A stretch of DNA of 64,000 bases from NCBI GenBank assembly GCA_963816985.1, contig CAWFMF010000004.1:3410001-3474000 (forward strand), in the 5' to 3' direction. Each line of letters opens with the position of its first letter. Position 1 is the stretch's first letter. Below the pieces are notes generated by a model that was not told where the DNA came from, ran no database searches, and saw only the letters and a program-made list of their open reading frames with translations. This stretch comes from JAIVJM01 sp963816985 (GTDB taxonomy: Bacteria; Acidobacteriota; Blastocatellia; Pyrinomonadales; Pyrinomonadaceae). Of the stretch, positions 17,515 through 26,589 are shown piece after piece. Both the position numbers and the translations under genes were made by a program.

Positions 17515-19182
17515 ATGCGTTTTCGCAATGCCGTGTTGGTGGTTCTGTGCGCGTTGGTGTTGGGGGCGGGGCTGCCGCTCTCGGCGAGGCCCGTCCGGGC
17601 GCAGCAGCAGGGGGCGCAGCAGTTGAGCCCGATGCAGCGCATCGAGGTCATGCGCTCGCGCCTTGAGACGATGCGCCGCACGCTCAACAGCGCCATCGCC
17701 GGGCTCAACGCGAAGGAAACGTCGAAGGAAGCGGCAGCGGCGGACGACCCGCGCACGCGCCTCGGCGGTCTGGAGAAGGAAGTCAGCTCGCTCCTCTCCG
17801 AAGTCAACGACGTGCGCTCCAAGCAGGAGCGCGCCGACCGCTACGACGTGAGCATCCTCGACCGGCTCGAAGCCTCGATCCCCGATCTCGACACGCGCGT
17901 GCAGGCCGCGATGCGCGAGACGGCGACCGAGCGCCGGACGGGCGCGGCGACGACGAGCACTGACTCCGGCGGCGAGAAGAAAAAGAAGGGCGGCTTCTTC
18001 AGTCGCCTCCTTGGCCGCGGCGGCGACGGCGACAAGTACGACGAACTGGTCGGCACGGTCGCGCCGGGCCGTGACCGAGAGCTTTTTCAAGAGGCGACCA
18101 AAGAGGCGCGCGACGACAACTTCGAGACGGCCCGCGCCCTCTTCGGCGTCGTCATCAACACCTACCCCGACTCGGAATACCTCCCGCTCGCCAAGCTCGC
18201 CATCGCCGACACCTTCTATCTCGAAGGCACGACGAGCGCGCTCATTCAAGCCGGGCAACAGTATCAGGACTGGGTGACGTTCTTCCCGACGCACCCTTTG
18301 GCCGACGACGTGATGCTCAAGATGGCCGAGGTCGAGATGCGCCGCATGGGGCTGCCCGACCGCGAGAACGCCCCGGCGCGTAAGGCCGAGCAGCGACTCA
18401 GGGCCTTCATGCAGCAGTTCCCGCAGTCGTCTCTGCGGCCCGACGCCGAGGTGAAGCTCCGCGAGGTGCAGGAGAACCTCGCGATGCACAACCTTCAGGT
18501 CGGGAATCACTACTACGAAAAATATTACCGGGGCGGGGCGACCAACTTGAAGGGCGCGCAGTCGCGCTACCGCGAGGTCGCGGACAAGTACCCGTTCTTC
18601 TCGCGCATGGACGCCGTGCTCTACCGCCTCGGTTCTACTTATATGGCTGAGGAAGAGCCCGACGAGGCCGCCAAGTTCTTCCAGCGGCTCGTCCGCTACC
18701 ACCCGAACAGCGAGTTCGCCGAGAAGGCGAAGGAGCAGCTCGCGGCCATCGGCGCGGTCATCCCCGAACCCGACGCGAAGGCGCTCCTAGAGCCCGCGCC
18801 GACCGGCTCTTCCTTCCTCGAAGGCGTGATGCGCGAGATCACCGGCGTCGTCCCGAAGACCGTGGACAAGTCCGGCGTCATCATCGGCACCAGCAGCAAG
18901 GGCGGCGACCTCATTCAGGCCGCCATCGAGAACGGCGGCACTCTGCCCGACTCGTACCACACGACGCCGACTGCGCGCACCGCTCCCGCGCGCCGTCTCG
19001 CGCCCGCTCCGACGCCGACCACAGGCACGCAGGATAAGCCCTCAGAGAAGAAAGACGTGAGCATCGGGCCGACGCAACCCGGCCCGCCGCGCAGCGGCAG
19101 CGACCCGACGCAGCCCGCCGCGACGCAGCCCACGACCCCGGCCACGCCGCCGCCGCCGCCCTCCAACGGCGCGAAGCCGTAG
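17515..19182 (+). CDS. BamD-like TPR outer-membrane assembly protein
   Basis: A 555-residue exported protein. Residues 1-31 are a signal peptide (AVLVVLCALVLGAGLPLS). A coiled-coil region follows (residues about 45-130), then a basic linker (KKKKGGFFSRLLGRGG), then TPR-like repeats: FETARALFGVVINTYPDSEYLPLAKLAI, AEQRLRAFMQQFPQSSLRPDA, YREVADKYPFFSRMD and AAKFFQRLVRYHPNSEFAEKA, the pattern of BamD/YfiO. The last 120 residues are Pro/Thr-rich and probably disordered. It lacks an obvious lipobox Cys. Role in outer-membrane protein insertion is inferred from the TPR pattern. GGAGG lies 8 nt before the ATG. Confidence 0.75.
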   Translation: MRFRNAVLVVLCALVLGAGLPLSARPVRAQQQGAQQLSPMQRIEVMRSRLETMRRTLNSAIAGLNAKETSKEAAAADDPRTRLGGLEKEVSSLLSEVNDVRSKQERADRYDVSILDRLEASIPDLDTRVQAAMRETATERRTGAATTSTDSGGEKKKKGGFFSRLLGRGGDGDKYDELVGTVAPGRDRELFQEATKEARDDNFETARALFGVVINTYPDSEYLPLAKLAIADTFYLEGTTSALIQAGQQYQDWVTFFPTHPLADDVMLKMAEVEMRRMGLPDRENAPARKAEQRLRAFMQQFPQSSLRPDAEVKLREVQENLAMHNLQVGNHYYEKYYRGGATNLKGAQSRYREVADKYPFFSRMDAVLYRLGSTYMAEEEPDEAAKFFQRLVRYHPNSEFAEKAKEQLAAIGAVIPEPDAKALLEPAPTGSSFLEGVMREITGVVPKTVDKSGVIIGTSSKGGDLIQAAIENGGTLPDSYHTTPTARTAPARRLAPAPTPTTGTQDKPSEKKDVSIGPTQPGPPRSGSDPTQPAATQPTTPATPPPPPSNGAKP

Positions 19183-19213
19183 CCACACGCTTCACTTCAC
19201 TCGCTTGATGTGA

Positions 19214-19262
19214 GAAGGGCGCTTCGTCTTCCCTCGAAGGAAAAACGAAGCGCCCTTCTTCT
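19214..19262 (+). terminator. Intrinsic terminator after the BamD-like gene
   Basis: A 14-bp perfect stem GAAGGGCGCTTCGT/ACGAAGCGCCCTTC (19214-19227, 19245-19258) followed by TTCTTCTTTC. Confidence 0.8.
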
Positions 19263-19302
19263 TTCGCTTCTTTCCTCTCGCCGTTTTCTCCGGCGCGTTT
19301 GT

Positions 19303-19332
19303 TTGCCCCGCAAGTCTAGCGGGTGCTAGAAT
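19303..19332 (+). promoter_or_regulatory. Probable promoter for the membrane protein/TPR operon
   Basis: TTGCCC (19303-19308), 18 nt, TAGAAT (19327-19332) with a TGC extended -10. It lies just past the preceding terminator and gives a leader of about 70 nt to the GTG at 19407. Confidence 0.5.
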
Positions 19333-19406
19333 TTTCCCCGTCCCCCTTGCAGTCAGACACATTATTCAGACAGGCGCTCCGGCGGAACCGGCGAGGACTC
19401 TTACGC

Positions 19407-19922
19407 GTGACACAGACGTTCGACGGCACTCAGGATGAACTCGTGCGCCGACACCGCGCCGCCGCGCGGGTCGTGTGGGCGATGGTCGCGCTCACGCTCG
19501 TGCTCCTCGCGCTCGCGTTGACGGGCGTGCTCCGGGGCTCGATTGAGCCCGACCCGCAGCTCGGCGGCACCCTCCGCATCGTCGCCGCGCTCTTCGCCCT
19601 CGGCGCGATCATCTACCGCCGCACCAAGTTCTCGGCCATGCGCCTGCGTGACATCGGCGCGCTGCACGGCCCGACGGGGCTGCTCAAGACTTTGCAGACG
19701 ACGACCGTCCACGTCGCGCTCATCGGCGGCGCCATCGCCGTCATGTGTTTCGTCGTCAACCTGATGACGGGCGCGCAGAGCGACCGTTGGCTCTGCGTCA
19801 TCGCGCTCGCCGTCCTCTTCTACGCCTACCCGCGCCGCGCCGCATGGCGCGCTGTCGTCGAGGCGACGACCGAAGGGCCGCGCGCCGACGCCCCGCCCGC
19901 CGCGAAAGGAACAACCGCGTGA
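19407..19922 (+). CDS. Hypothetical four-helix membrane protein
   Basis: About 171 residues with four predicted membrane spans: VVWAMVALTLVLLALALTGV, IVAALFALGAIIY, VALIGGAIAVMCFVVNLM and WLCVIALAVLFYAYP. No conserved catalytic motif is seen. I chose GTG 19407 because GAGGA is 9 nt upstream; an in-frame GTG at 19323 overlaps the promoter. Its stop overlaps the next start (GTGA), so it is coupled to the TPR protein. Confidence 0.65.
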   Translation: MTQTFDGTQDELVRRHRAAARVVWAMVALTLVLLALALTGVLRGSIEPDPQLGGTLRIVAALFALGAIIYRRTKFSAMRLRDIGALHGPTGLLKTLQTTTVHVALIGGAIAVMCFVVNLMTGAQSDRWLCVIALAVLFYAYPRRAAWRAVVEATTEGPRADAPPAAKGTTA

Positions 19923-22006
19923 AGCATCCTTCTCGACGCGCGCCGCTGTCGGGGACGCTCTCCGCGCGCCTCTTCGCGGGCGCATTGTGCCTCGCCGTGA
20001 CCTTCTTCATCGTCGCGGCCCAGCGCGCCGTACACGCGCAGCCCGGCGAAGCTTCAAGGCCCGCTCCTTCGCCCGCCGCGCAGCAACCAAACGGCACGCC
20101 AGACCCGCAGCCGCAGAGCGCGCGCGAGCGCCGCGCGCAGGCTTACGCGAAGCTGCTCGAAGGCCAGCGCTACTACATGCGTTCGCGCACGGGGGCGATG
20201 ACCGTCGAGACCTTAAGGCTCGCGCAGCAGGCGTTCCGCAAGGCCGCCGAACTCGACCCGACGCTCGCCGAGGCGCACACGGCTCTCGGAGAGATGGCCT
20301 TCCTCTTCCTCGACGACCTCGCGCAGGCCGAGCAGGAGGGGCAGGCGGCTGTCCGCATCAACCCCGACAACCTCGGCGCGCGCCGTCTCCTCTCGCGCGT
20401 CTACTCTATCAAGAGCAACTTCGCCGAAAAGAACCTCGACCGCGCCTTCGCCGAGAAGGCCGTGGCCGAGCTGCGCGAGGTCATCCGCGTCCGTCCGAGC
20501 GACGCCGAGGCGTGGGCGCTGCTCGGTGAATTTCACCTTGCATTGGGGCGCGAGAAAGAGGCCATCGAAGCCTTCGCCATGTGGGCGACGCTGCCCGCCT
20601 CGGTGGACGGGCGTTTTTATCAGGTCGTCAGTCGCGGGCGCGAGCTTTCGCCCGACGCCGCCAACGCGCGGCACGGCGAAGTCCTCCTCGGCGCGGGCCG
20701 CGCCAAGGAGGCGCTCGCCGCCATCCGCCGCGCCCTCTCGATGGAGCCCGCAAATCCGCGCTACCTCGAAATGCTCGGCAACGCCTTGGAGGCGAGCGGC
20801 GAGGCAGACCAGAGCGTCATCAACGAGCTGCGCACGGTCGTCGCGCAGAGCCCGCAGAACGCCGCCGCCGTCTCGATGCTCGCGCGCGTGCAGGCACGCG
20901 CCGGGCGCGTGGACGACGCCGTGGCGACGATGCGCGCCGGGCTCGCCGCCGTCCGCACCGGCAACGACCGCGACCAGTTCTCGCTCCAGATTCAGCTCGC
21001 GCAAATCTACTCCGACGCGGCGCGCTACGAAGAGGCGGTCGCCGTCCACGAAGAGATTTTGAAGGCGCGCAAGATTGGAGACACGCGGCTCACCTCGGAG
21101 CGCGACCGGCGCTTCGCGACGCTCGTCTTGAGAGAACTCGTCAACCTCCGTCAACAGGCCGGGCAGCCGGAGCAGGCGATGGCCGTCGTCGAGCGGATGC
21201 GCCGCGTGCTCGGCGACGCCGACCCGACCGCAGACCTTCAGGCCGTCAACCTCCTGCGCGCGCAAGGCAAGCGCGAAGAGGCGCTCGCCGCTGCCCGCGC
21301 CGCGCGTCAACGCTTCCCCAACGAAGTCGCCCTGCTGCGCCTCGAAGCCTTCACGCTCGCCGAACTCGGTCAGGTGGACGCGGCCCTCGAACTCATCCGC
21401 CCGCGCCTCAAAGGCGAGCCGGGCGACCACGACGAATACCTCGTCATGACGAGTTTGCTGATGAACGCCGGGCGGGGCAAAGAAGCCGTCGAGGCCGCGC
21501 GCAAGGCGCTCGAATTCGCCGCCTCGGACGAGCCGGATCAGGCGACGAACGCACTCCTCGCCCTCTCCTCGGCGCAGGAACGCGCGGGCGACCCCAAAGG
21601 CTCGGAAGAGAGCCTGCGGCAGATTCTCTCGAAGGAGCCGAACAACGCGACGGCCCTCAACAATCTCGGCTATTTCCTCGCCGAGCGGAACGAGCGCCTT
21701 CCGGAAGCGCTCGAAATGGTGCAGCGCGCCGTGCGCTCCGAACCCGCCAACGCCTCCTTCCTCGACAGCCTCGGCTGGATTTATTTCCGCCTCGGTAAAC
21801 TCCCGGAGGCCGAGCGTTATCTAAGCGACGCGGCCCGCCGGAATCCTGCTTCCAACACGATTCAGGAGCATTTAGGCGACCTCTTCCAACGTCTCGGCAA
21901 CGCCCAGAAGGCGCGCGCCGCGTGGCAGAAGGCGCTCTCCCTCTCCGTCGAAGCCGCCGACACGAACAGAATAAAAGCCAAGTTGAACGGCGAAACCAGC
22001 AAATAA
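19919..22006 (+). CDS. Exported tetratricopeptide-repeat protein
   Basis: A 695-residue protein with a signal peptide (residues about 12-40, LFAGALCLAVTFFIVAAQ, cleavage near VHAQ) and many TPR units across the rest: FRKAAELDPTLAEAHTALGEM, AVRINPDNLGARRLLSRVYS, IRRALSMEPANPRYLEMLGNA, and at the end NNATALNNLGYFLAERNERL and NASFLDSLGWIYFRLGKLPEA. Such proteins scaffold envelope complexes; the partner is unknown. Starts with GTG overlapping the previous stop. A frame running on to 19745 is an artefact of the neighbour's other frame. Confidence 0.82.
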   Translation: MKHPSRRAPLSGTLSARLFAGALCLAVTFFIVAAQRAVHAQPGEASRPAPSPAAQQPNGTPDPQPQSARERRAQAYAKLLEGQRYYMRSRTGAMTVETLRLAQQAFRKAAELDPTLAEAHTALGEMAFLFLDDLAQAEQEGQAAVRINPDNLGARRLLSRVYSIKSNFAEKNLDRAFAEKAVAELREVIRVRPSDAEAWALLGEFHLALGREKEAIEAFAMWATLPASVDGRFYQVVSRGRELSPDAANARHGEVLLGAGRAKEALAAIRRALSMEPANPRYLEMLGNALEASGEADQSVINELRTVVAQSPQNAAAVSMLARVQARAGRVDDAVATMRAGLAAVRTGNDRDQFSLQIQLAQIYSDAARYEEAVAVHEEILKARKIGDTRLTSERDRRFATLVLRELVNLRQQAGQPEQAMAVVERMRRVLGDADPTADLQAVNLLRAQGKREEALAAARAARQRFPNEVALLRLEAFTLAELGQVDAALELIRPRLKGEPGDHDEYLVMTSLLMNAGRGKEAVEAARKALEFAASDEPDQATNALLALSSAQERAGDPKGSEESLRQILSKEPNNATALNNLGYFLAERNERLPEALEMVQRAVRSEPANASFLDSLGWIYFRLGKLPEAERYLSDAARRNPASNTIQEHLGDLFQRLGNAQKARAAWQKALSLSVEAADTNRIKAKLNGETSK

Positions 22007-22312
22007 CTGTTGTAGTCGAAGGGCTTCAGCAGTTAAAGTGTGCCCGCCTTCATCGGGCCACCACGAATCGTCGCTTCGGTTCCCCCGGCGCGGTCTCTCC
22101 TGGCAGCCCAAATTTAATTCTAAGCTGTTGCAGCTCAACGCCTTACGTTTTTCGGTGAGGCTTCGGGGCGAAGCACTGTAAAACTTTGTGGTTGACCCAA
22201 GCCAAACTATGTTTTACCATTGCCAACAGTTTGACCGTCATGCCCCTCGCGCGGTCTGTGTCGAAGGCATCCTCTCCCGTTTACAGATTTTTAGAGGAAG
22301 GTTGTTCCCCAG
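22007..22312. other. Intergenic region with the promoter of the CAP-domain gene
   Basis: Contains a small GCTTCG/CGAAGC hairpin (about 22160-22174) and the promoter at 22192-22220. No gene is seen. Confidence 0.45.
22192..22220 (+). promoter_or_regulatory. Probable sigma-70 promoter
   Basis: TTGACC (22192-22197), 17 nt, TACCAT (22215-22220), upstream of the CAP-domain gene. Confidence 0.45.
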
Positions 22313-22969
22313 ATGTACAGAAGGTCGTCCCCCCGACGAGCGTCCGTCAGCAGAGCATTTCAGGCTCTTTTTATCGCCATTCTAGCCGCCTCGGCGGGCA
22401 TCAACGCTTCGGCCTCAGGCGGCACGAAGCCTTCGTCGAAGCCCGTCGCGCGCCTGATTTCGACCACCCGATTCGAGACCCCCGTGCGTGCCGAGCGTGC
22501 GCGACAGGTCGCGCGTGTGACCCCTTCGGGCGGGGCGCGATATGTGGCGACTTCGGCGGCGGTCGCGGCGGCCACAAGCGATGAGCGCCGCGCCTTCGAC
22601 CTCATCAACGCCGAGCGGAGGGCGAAAGGGCGGCAGCCGCTCACCTGGGACGGCTCTCTGACGCGCGTCGCCCGCTACCATTCGGAGAACATGGCGCGGC
22701 AGGGCTTCTTCAACCACGTAGACCGGAACGGCTCGGACATAAGGGAGAGGGCCTACGCGCACGGCGTCGGCGGGTGGAAGGCGCTCGGCGAAAACATCGC
22801 GTATAATCAGGGCTACGACGACCCGGCGGGCTTCGCCGTCGAGCGTTGGATGACTTCGAGTAAGCACCGCGAAAACATCCTCAACGGCGATTTCACGCAC
22901 GCCGGTCTGGGCGTGGCGAGGACGGCGGACGGTCGGGTCTTCTTCACGCAGGTTTTCATGAAGCGCTGA
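22313..22969 (+). CDS. Secreted CAP-domain (SCP-like) protein
   Basis: A 218-residue protein. The first 35 residues form an Arg-led signal peptide (AFQALFIAILAASAGINASAS). Residues about 88-215 form a CAP domain like that in YkwD and other bacterial SCP proteins: FDLINAERRAKGRQPLTWDGSL with the usual opening, ARYHSENMARQGFFNHVDRNG with His, GENIAYN with Glu, and WMTSSKHRENILNGDFTHAGLG with the second His. The putative site His/Glu/His set is complete. Enzymatic activity of the bacterial family is not settled. Confidence 0.88.
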   Translation: MYRRSSPRRASVSRAFQALFIAILAASAGINASASGGTKPSSKPVARLISTTRFETPVRAERARQVARVTPSGGARYVATSAAVAAATSDERRAFDLINAERRAKGRQPLTWDGSLTRVARYHSENMARQGFFNHVDRNGSDIRERAYAHGVGGWKALGENIAYNQGYDDPAGFAVERWMTSSKHRENILNGDFTHAGLGVARTADGRVFFTQVFMKR

Positions 22970-23048
22970 CGCCTCTTCCGTGCACGGACGGGGCTGACGA
23001 AACGGGCGGCTGCGCTTCCTTCCAGAGGAGGCGGCAGCCGCTTCGCAC

Positions 23049-23984
23049 GTGTCGGACGAAAAATTCACGCTCCCGGCCTTCGCCAAAATCAACCTCAGTC
23101 TGCGCGTGCTCGGACGCCGCGCGGACGGCTATCACGAACTCCGAACCGTCTTCCAAACAATCTCACTCGGCGACTCTCTGACCTTCGAGACGAACGAAGG
23201 GGGAGCGGTTGAACTCTTCTGTTCCGCGCCCGACATCCCCACGGACGAAAGCAACCTCGTAGTCCGCGCCGCCGAGGCCCTGCGCGAACGATTCGGCGTG
23301 CGGCGCGGGGCGCGAGTCCGTCTGGAGAAGAGGATTCCGGCGGGCGGCGGGCTCGGCGGCGGGTCTTCGGATGCGGCGGCGGCGCTGGTCGGGCTCACGC
23401 GCCTGTGGGGTGTCAAAACGGACGGAAGTGAGTTGGCGAAGTTGGGCGCGCGTTTGGGGGCTGACGTGCCTTTTTTCCTGACCGGCGGGACGGCGCTCGG
23501 CACGGGCACGGGGGCGGAGATTACGCCGCTCAAAGACTTGCCCCGGAGGCACTTAGTGGTGGTCACGCCGGGCGTCAGGGTCTCGACCGCCGAGGCGTTC
23601 GGGGCGCTCGGCGTCACTGCCTTGACAAAGGCTGAGAGCGCCGTTATGCTGCCTATTTCGCACGCGGAGGCCGAATTTCACGATTCGCTCTGTGAGGTGA
23701 TGGCGAACGATTTCGAGCCGTCCGTCTTCCGGCTGTTCCCCGAAATCGAGCGTGCGAGGGACGCCCTCAAGAGCGCGGGCGCTGAGTGCGCGATGCTTTC
23801 GGGCAGCGGGTCGAGCGTCTTCGGAGTCTTTGAAAACGAGCGTGAAGCGGGCCGCGCGCGCGCAGTGCTTTCGGCGGCTGAGCCGGGCTGGCAGACGTTC
23901 GCGTGCGCGACGCTCTCGCGCGAGGAGTACCGGCGGGTTTTCGGTCGCTGCGCGGCGATTCTGGTAGAAGGGCTCGCGGGATAG
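23049..23984 (+). CDS. ispE: 4-diphosphocytidyl-2-C-methyl-D-erythritol kinase
   Basis: ATP-dependent kinase of the MEP isoprenoid pathway, working between IspD and IspF, both encoded at 45.8-47.1 kb. The 311-residue GHMP-kinase protein shows FAKINLSLRVLGRRADGYHEL, the GHMP loop PAGGGLGGGSSDAAAAL (about residues 98-114) and the C-terminal MLSGSGSSVFGVF. Starts with GTG; a GGAGG lies about 20 nt upstream, too far for a standard site. The tRNA-Gln gene follows at once. Confidence 0.95.
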   Translation: MSDEKFTLPAFAKINLSLRVLGRRADGYHELRTVFQTISLGDSLTFETNEGGAVELFCSAPDIPTDESNLVVRAAEALRERFGVRRGARVRLEKRIPAGGGLGGGSSDAAAALVGLTRLWGVKTDGSELAKLGARLGADVPFFLTGGTALGTGTGAEITPLKDLPRRHLVVVTPGVRVSTAEAFGALGVTALTKAESAVMLPISHAEAEFHDSLCEVMANDFEPSVFRLFPEIERARDALKSAGAECAMLSGSGSSVFGVFENEREAGRARAVLSAAEPGWQTFACATLSREEYRRVFGRCAAILVEGLAG

Positions 23985-23994
23985 CAGAAGAGAT

Positions 23995-24066
23995 TGGGGC
24001 GTCGCCAAGTGGTAAGGCACCGGTCTTTGGAACCGGCATTCGTAGGTTCGAATCCTTCCGCCCCAG
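23995..24066 (+). tRNA. tRNA-Gln (anticodon TTG)
   Basis: Acceptor arms TGGGGCG (23995-24001) and CGCCCCA (24059-24065) pair fully, followed by discriminator G. The anticodon loop CTTTGGA sits on the stem CCGGT/ACCGG, so the anticodon is TTG. The T-loop reads GGTTCGAATCC. CCA is not encoded. It lies between ispE and prs, as in many proteobacteria. Confidence 0.95.
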
Positions 24067-24074
24067 CTTCCAAC

Positions 24075-24161
24075 AGTTCAAGGTTCAAAGTTCAAAGTTC
24101 AAAGTTATGACTTCAGCTTTGACTCCGGGAACTTTGAACCTTGAACTTTGAACCTTGAACT
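24075..24161. repeat. Intercistronic hairpin element, GTTCAAAGTTCAAAG family
   Basis: Left arm 24075-24106 and right arm 24130-24161 are nearly perfect complements built from TTCAAAG/TTCAAGG words. The right arm ends 4 nt before the prs ATG, which has no Shine-Dalgarno. Confidence 0.9.
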
Positions 24162-24165
24162 CTCT

Positions 24166-25131
24166 ATGAGTACAACCGGCGGCATCAAAGTTTTTTCCGG
24201 CAACGCCAACCGCGCACTGACGCAGGAGATTTGCAACTACCTCAGTTGCGACCCCGGCAGCGCGACGACCGAGCGTTTCTCGGACGGCGAGTTCAACTTC
24301 CAAATCACCGAGAACGTGCGCGGCGGCGACATCTTCATCGTCCAGCCGACATGCCCGCCGACGGACGCGCACCTCATGGAGTTGCTCATCATGCTCGACG
24401 CCTTCCGCCGCTCTTCGGCGGAGAGGGTGACGGCGGTGATTCCTTATTACGGCTACGCGCGCTCGGACAAGAAAGACCGCCCGCGCGTGCCCATCTCGGC
24501 GAGGCTGACGGCGAACCTGATTACGACGGCGGGCGCGAACCGCATCCTGACGATGGACTTGCACGCCGCGCAGATTCAGGGCTTCTTTGACATCCCCGTT
24601 GACCACTTGTTCGCGGCCCCGGCCTTCATCGGCTACTACGAGGAGCACCCGCTGCCGAACCTGACGGTGGTCGCGCCCGACACGGGCGGCGCGGAACGTG
24701 CGCGCGCCTACGCCAAGCGTTTGAAGTCCGCGGACGGGAGCCCGGCGCAACTCGCTCTGTGCGACAAGCGGCGCGAGAAGGCGAACGTCGCGGAAGTGAT
24801 GAACGTCGTCGGCGACGTTAAAGGTCGCAGTTGTCTGATCGTTGACGACATGTGCGACACGGGCGGCTCGCTCGTGAAGGTGGCGGCGGCGCTCCGCATA
24901 GCCGGGGCCGACCGCATCCACACCTGTTTTACTCACCCCGTGCTTTCGGGCGCGGCGTGCGTCAAGTTGGCGGGGTCGGACATCGAGCAGGTCGTGACGA
25001 CCAACACCATCCCTCTGCGCGACGAAGCGTGCCGGATGGAGAACGTGAAGATTCTGAGCATCGCGCCGCTTCTGGCGAAGGCGATCAAGTCGATCCACGA
25101 GGAGACGAGCGTCTCTTCGCTCTTCGTCTAA
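24166..25131 (+). CDS. prs: Ribose-phosphate pyrophosphokinase
   Basis: Makes PRPP from ribose 5-phosphate and ATP. The 321-residue protein has KVFSGNANRALTQEI, SDGEFNFQITENVRGGDIF, PYYGYARSDKKDRPR (ATP loop), TMDLHAAQIQGFF (catalytic His) and the PRPP-binding IVDDMCDTGGSL. ATG 24166 gives the proper N-terminus; six extra in-frame codons upstream belong to the hairpin. Supplies PRPP for the nucleotide synthesis and salvage implied by the 47-59 kb cluster. Confidence 0.96.
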   Translation: MSTTGGIKVFSGNANRALTQEICNYLSCDPGSATTERFSDGEFNFQITENVRGGDIFIVQPTCPPTDAHLMELLIMLDAFRRSSAERVTAVIPYYGYARSDKKDRPRVPISARLTANLITTAGANRILTMDLHAAQIQGFFDIPVDHLFAAPAFIGYYEEHPLPNLTVVAPDTGGAERARAYAKRLKSADGSPAQLALCDKRREKANVAEVMNVVGDVKGRSCLIVDDMCDTGGSLVKVAAALRIAGADRIHTCFTHPVLSGAACVKLAGSDIEQVVTTNTIPLRDEACRMENVKILSIAPLLAKAIKSIHEETSVSSLFV

Positions 25132-25163
25132 AGCGAAGGGCAAACATTTGATTGGGAGGAAGT

Positions 25164-25817
25164 ATGGCAGAAAGAGAAGAGATTACGGTGCGCGCCGAGT
25201 TGCGCGCCGGACGTGGTAAGAACGACGCGCGCCGCCTGCGCAGCCGTGGCCTCGTGCCGCTGACGATTTACGGCGGCGAGGGCGGGGCCGTCTCCGCCGC
25301 TGCTCCGCTCGCGGAACTGGCCGCGATCCTGCGCTCCGAGTCCGGGCACAACACCATCTTCACGCTCGACGTTGAAGGCGCGGGCGCGAGCGAGGTGATG
25401 TTCCACGACCGGCAGCTCGACCCCGTGCGCGGTCGGCTCGTCCACGCGGACTTGCGCCGCCTCGTGTTGGGGCAGAAGATTGAAGTGACCGTCCACATCG
25501 TGCTCGACGGCGAGCCCGTGGGCGTGACCGAGGGCGGCGGCGTCCTCGAACAGCTTCTGCGCGACGTGGAGATTCGTTGCAGCCCGCGCGACATCCCCGA
25601 CGCGATTCACGCCGACGTCTCCAACCTCAACGTCCACGAAGTGCTCCACGTCTCCGACCTTGAGGTCGGCGAGGACATCGAACTCGTGACCGACCCGGAG
25701 TCGGCCATCGCGACCGTCTCGGTCGTCCGCGAGGAGCCGGTCGAGGAGGTCGCCGAGGAAGAGGCCGGAGCCGAGCCCGAAGTCATCGGCAAGGGCAAGA
25801 AGGAAGACGAGGAATAG
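25164..25817 (+). CDS. rplY: 50S ribosomal protein L25, Ctc (TL5) type
   Basis: Binds 5S rRNA. The 217-residue two-domain form: an N-terminal L25 beta-barrel (RAELRAGRGKNDARRLRSRG, then VPLTIYGG) and a C-terminal TL5-like beta domain from about residue 98 (LGQKIEVTVHIVLDGEPVG, GGVLEQLLRDVEIRC), ending in an acidic tail. GGGAGGAAGT immediately before ATG 25164 fixes the start. Located between prs and pth as in many bacteria. Confidence 0.95.
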   Translation: MAEREEITVRAELRAGRGKNDARRLRSRGLVPLTIYGGEGGAVSAAAPLAELAAILRSESGHNTIFTLDVEGAGASEVMFHDRQLDPVRGRLVHADLRRLVLGQKIEVTVHIVLDGEPVGVTEGGGVLEQLLRDVEIRCSPRDIPDAIHADVSNLNVHEVLHVSDLEVGEDIELVTDPESAIATVSVVREEPVEEVAEEEAGAEPEVIGKGKKEDEE

Positions 25818-25896
25818 AAGTAGAAAGGCGAGAGGGAAAGGGCGAGAGCACGGACGGGCCGTCTTCTCCTTTTGCCTTTGACCTTTTTACTTTTGC
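25818..25896. repeat. Degenerate intercistronic hairpin element, GGCAAAAGTAAAAAGG family
   Basis: The right side (about 25865-25896) is a clean copy of the TTTTGCCTTT/TTTACTTTTGCC arm also found at 9300-9333. The left side (GGCGAGAGGGAAAGGGCGAGAG) pairs only poorly with it. The loop carries CCGTCTTCTCC. The right arm ends 3 nt before pth. Confidence 0.65.
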
Positions 25897-25899
25897 CTT

Positions 25900-26460
25900 A
25901 TGCTTATCGTCGGGCTTGGCAATCCGGGCGCGCAGTACGAATGGACGCGCCACAACCTCGGCTTCATGCTCGTTGACCGGGTGGCGCGCGAGGCGGGCCG
26001 CGAGGTCAAGCGCACCGAGTGCCGGGCGCTCGTCGGGCGGGCGGAAGTTGAAGGCCGGACGGTCGAACTCGTCAAGCCGCAGACCTACATGAACCTGAGC
26101 GGCGAGTCGGTGGCGTGCCTGCTGCGCAAGCGCAATGAGTTGAAACCGGCGACGGACTTGCTCGTCATCAGCGACGACATCGCCTTGCCCTTCGGGACGA
26201 TTCGCTTGCGCGCGCGCGGTTCGAGCGGCGGCCAGAAGGGCTTGAAGAACATCATCGCGGCGCTCGGCACGGACGAGTTCCTGCGCCTGCGAATCGGCAT
26301 CGGGCCGGAGCACCCCGTCTCGGACACGGCGGGCTTCGTCCTCGAAAACTTTCCGAAGGCGCAGCGCGCCGAGTTGGAAAAGATTTTGGAGCGCAGCACG
26401 GACGCGCTCCGCGCCGTCATCCGTGACGGCATTGAAAAAGCGATGGCGCAATACAATTAG
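25900..26460 (+). CDS. pth: Peptidyl-tRNA hydrolase
   Basis: Recycles peptidyl-tRNA. The 186-residue protein has LIVGLGNPGAQYEWTRHNLG with the catalytic His, KPQTYMNLSGESV, ISDDIALPFGTIRLR (catalytic Asp) and GSSGGQKGLKNI. The length is standard. The start has no Shine-Dalgarno and directly follows a hairpin arm. Confidence 0.96.
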   Translation: MLIVGLGNPGAQYEWTRHNLGFMLVDRVAREAGREVKRTECRALVGRAEVEGRTVELVKPQTYMNLSGESVACLLRKRNELKPATDLLVISDDIALPFGTIRLRARGSSGGQKGLKNIIAALGTDEFLRLRIGIGPEHPVSDTAGFVLENFPKAQRAELEKILERSTDALRAVIRDGIEKAMAQYN

Positions 26461-26531
26461 TTTTCAGTTTTCAGTAGCCAGTTTTCAGTTAATTGCTTTT
26501 GCTGAAAACTGAAAACTGCCTACTGAAAACT
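26459..26531. repeat. Intercistronic hairpin element, AACTGAAAACTG family
   Basis: Starts inside the pth stop codon. Arms 26459-26489 and 26502-26531 pair with the same internal GTAG/CTAC step; loop about 12 nt. The downstream rpsF lies a further 58 nt away with its own strong ribosome site. Confidence 0.85.
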
Positions 26532-26589
26532 ATTTCTTCCTTGCTTCAACTCGAATGGTTGAGGCTAGACATCCAAAAGGAGGATGATT

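Noticed and set aside
19745..19918. Upstream extension of the TPR protein
   Set aside because: It runs through the preceding membrane-protein gene in another frame; the GTG at 19919 overlapping its stop starts the signal peptide.
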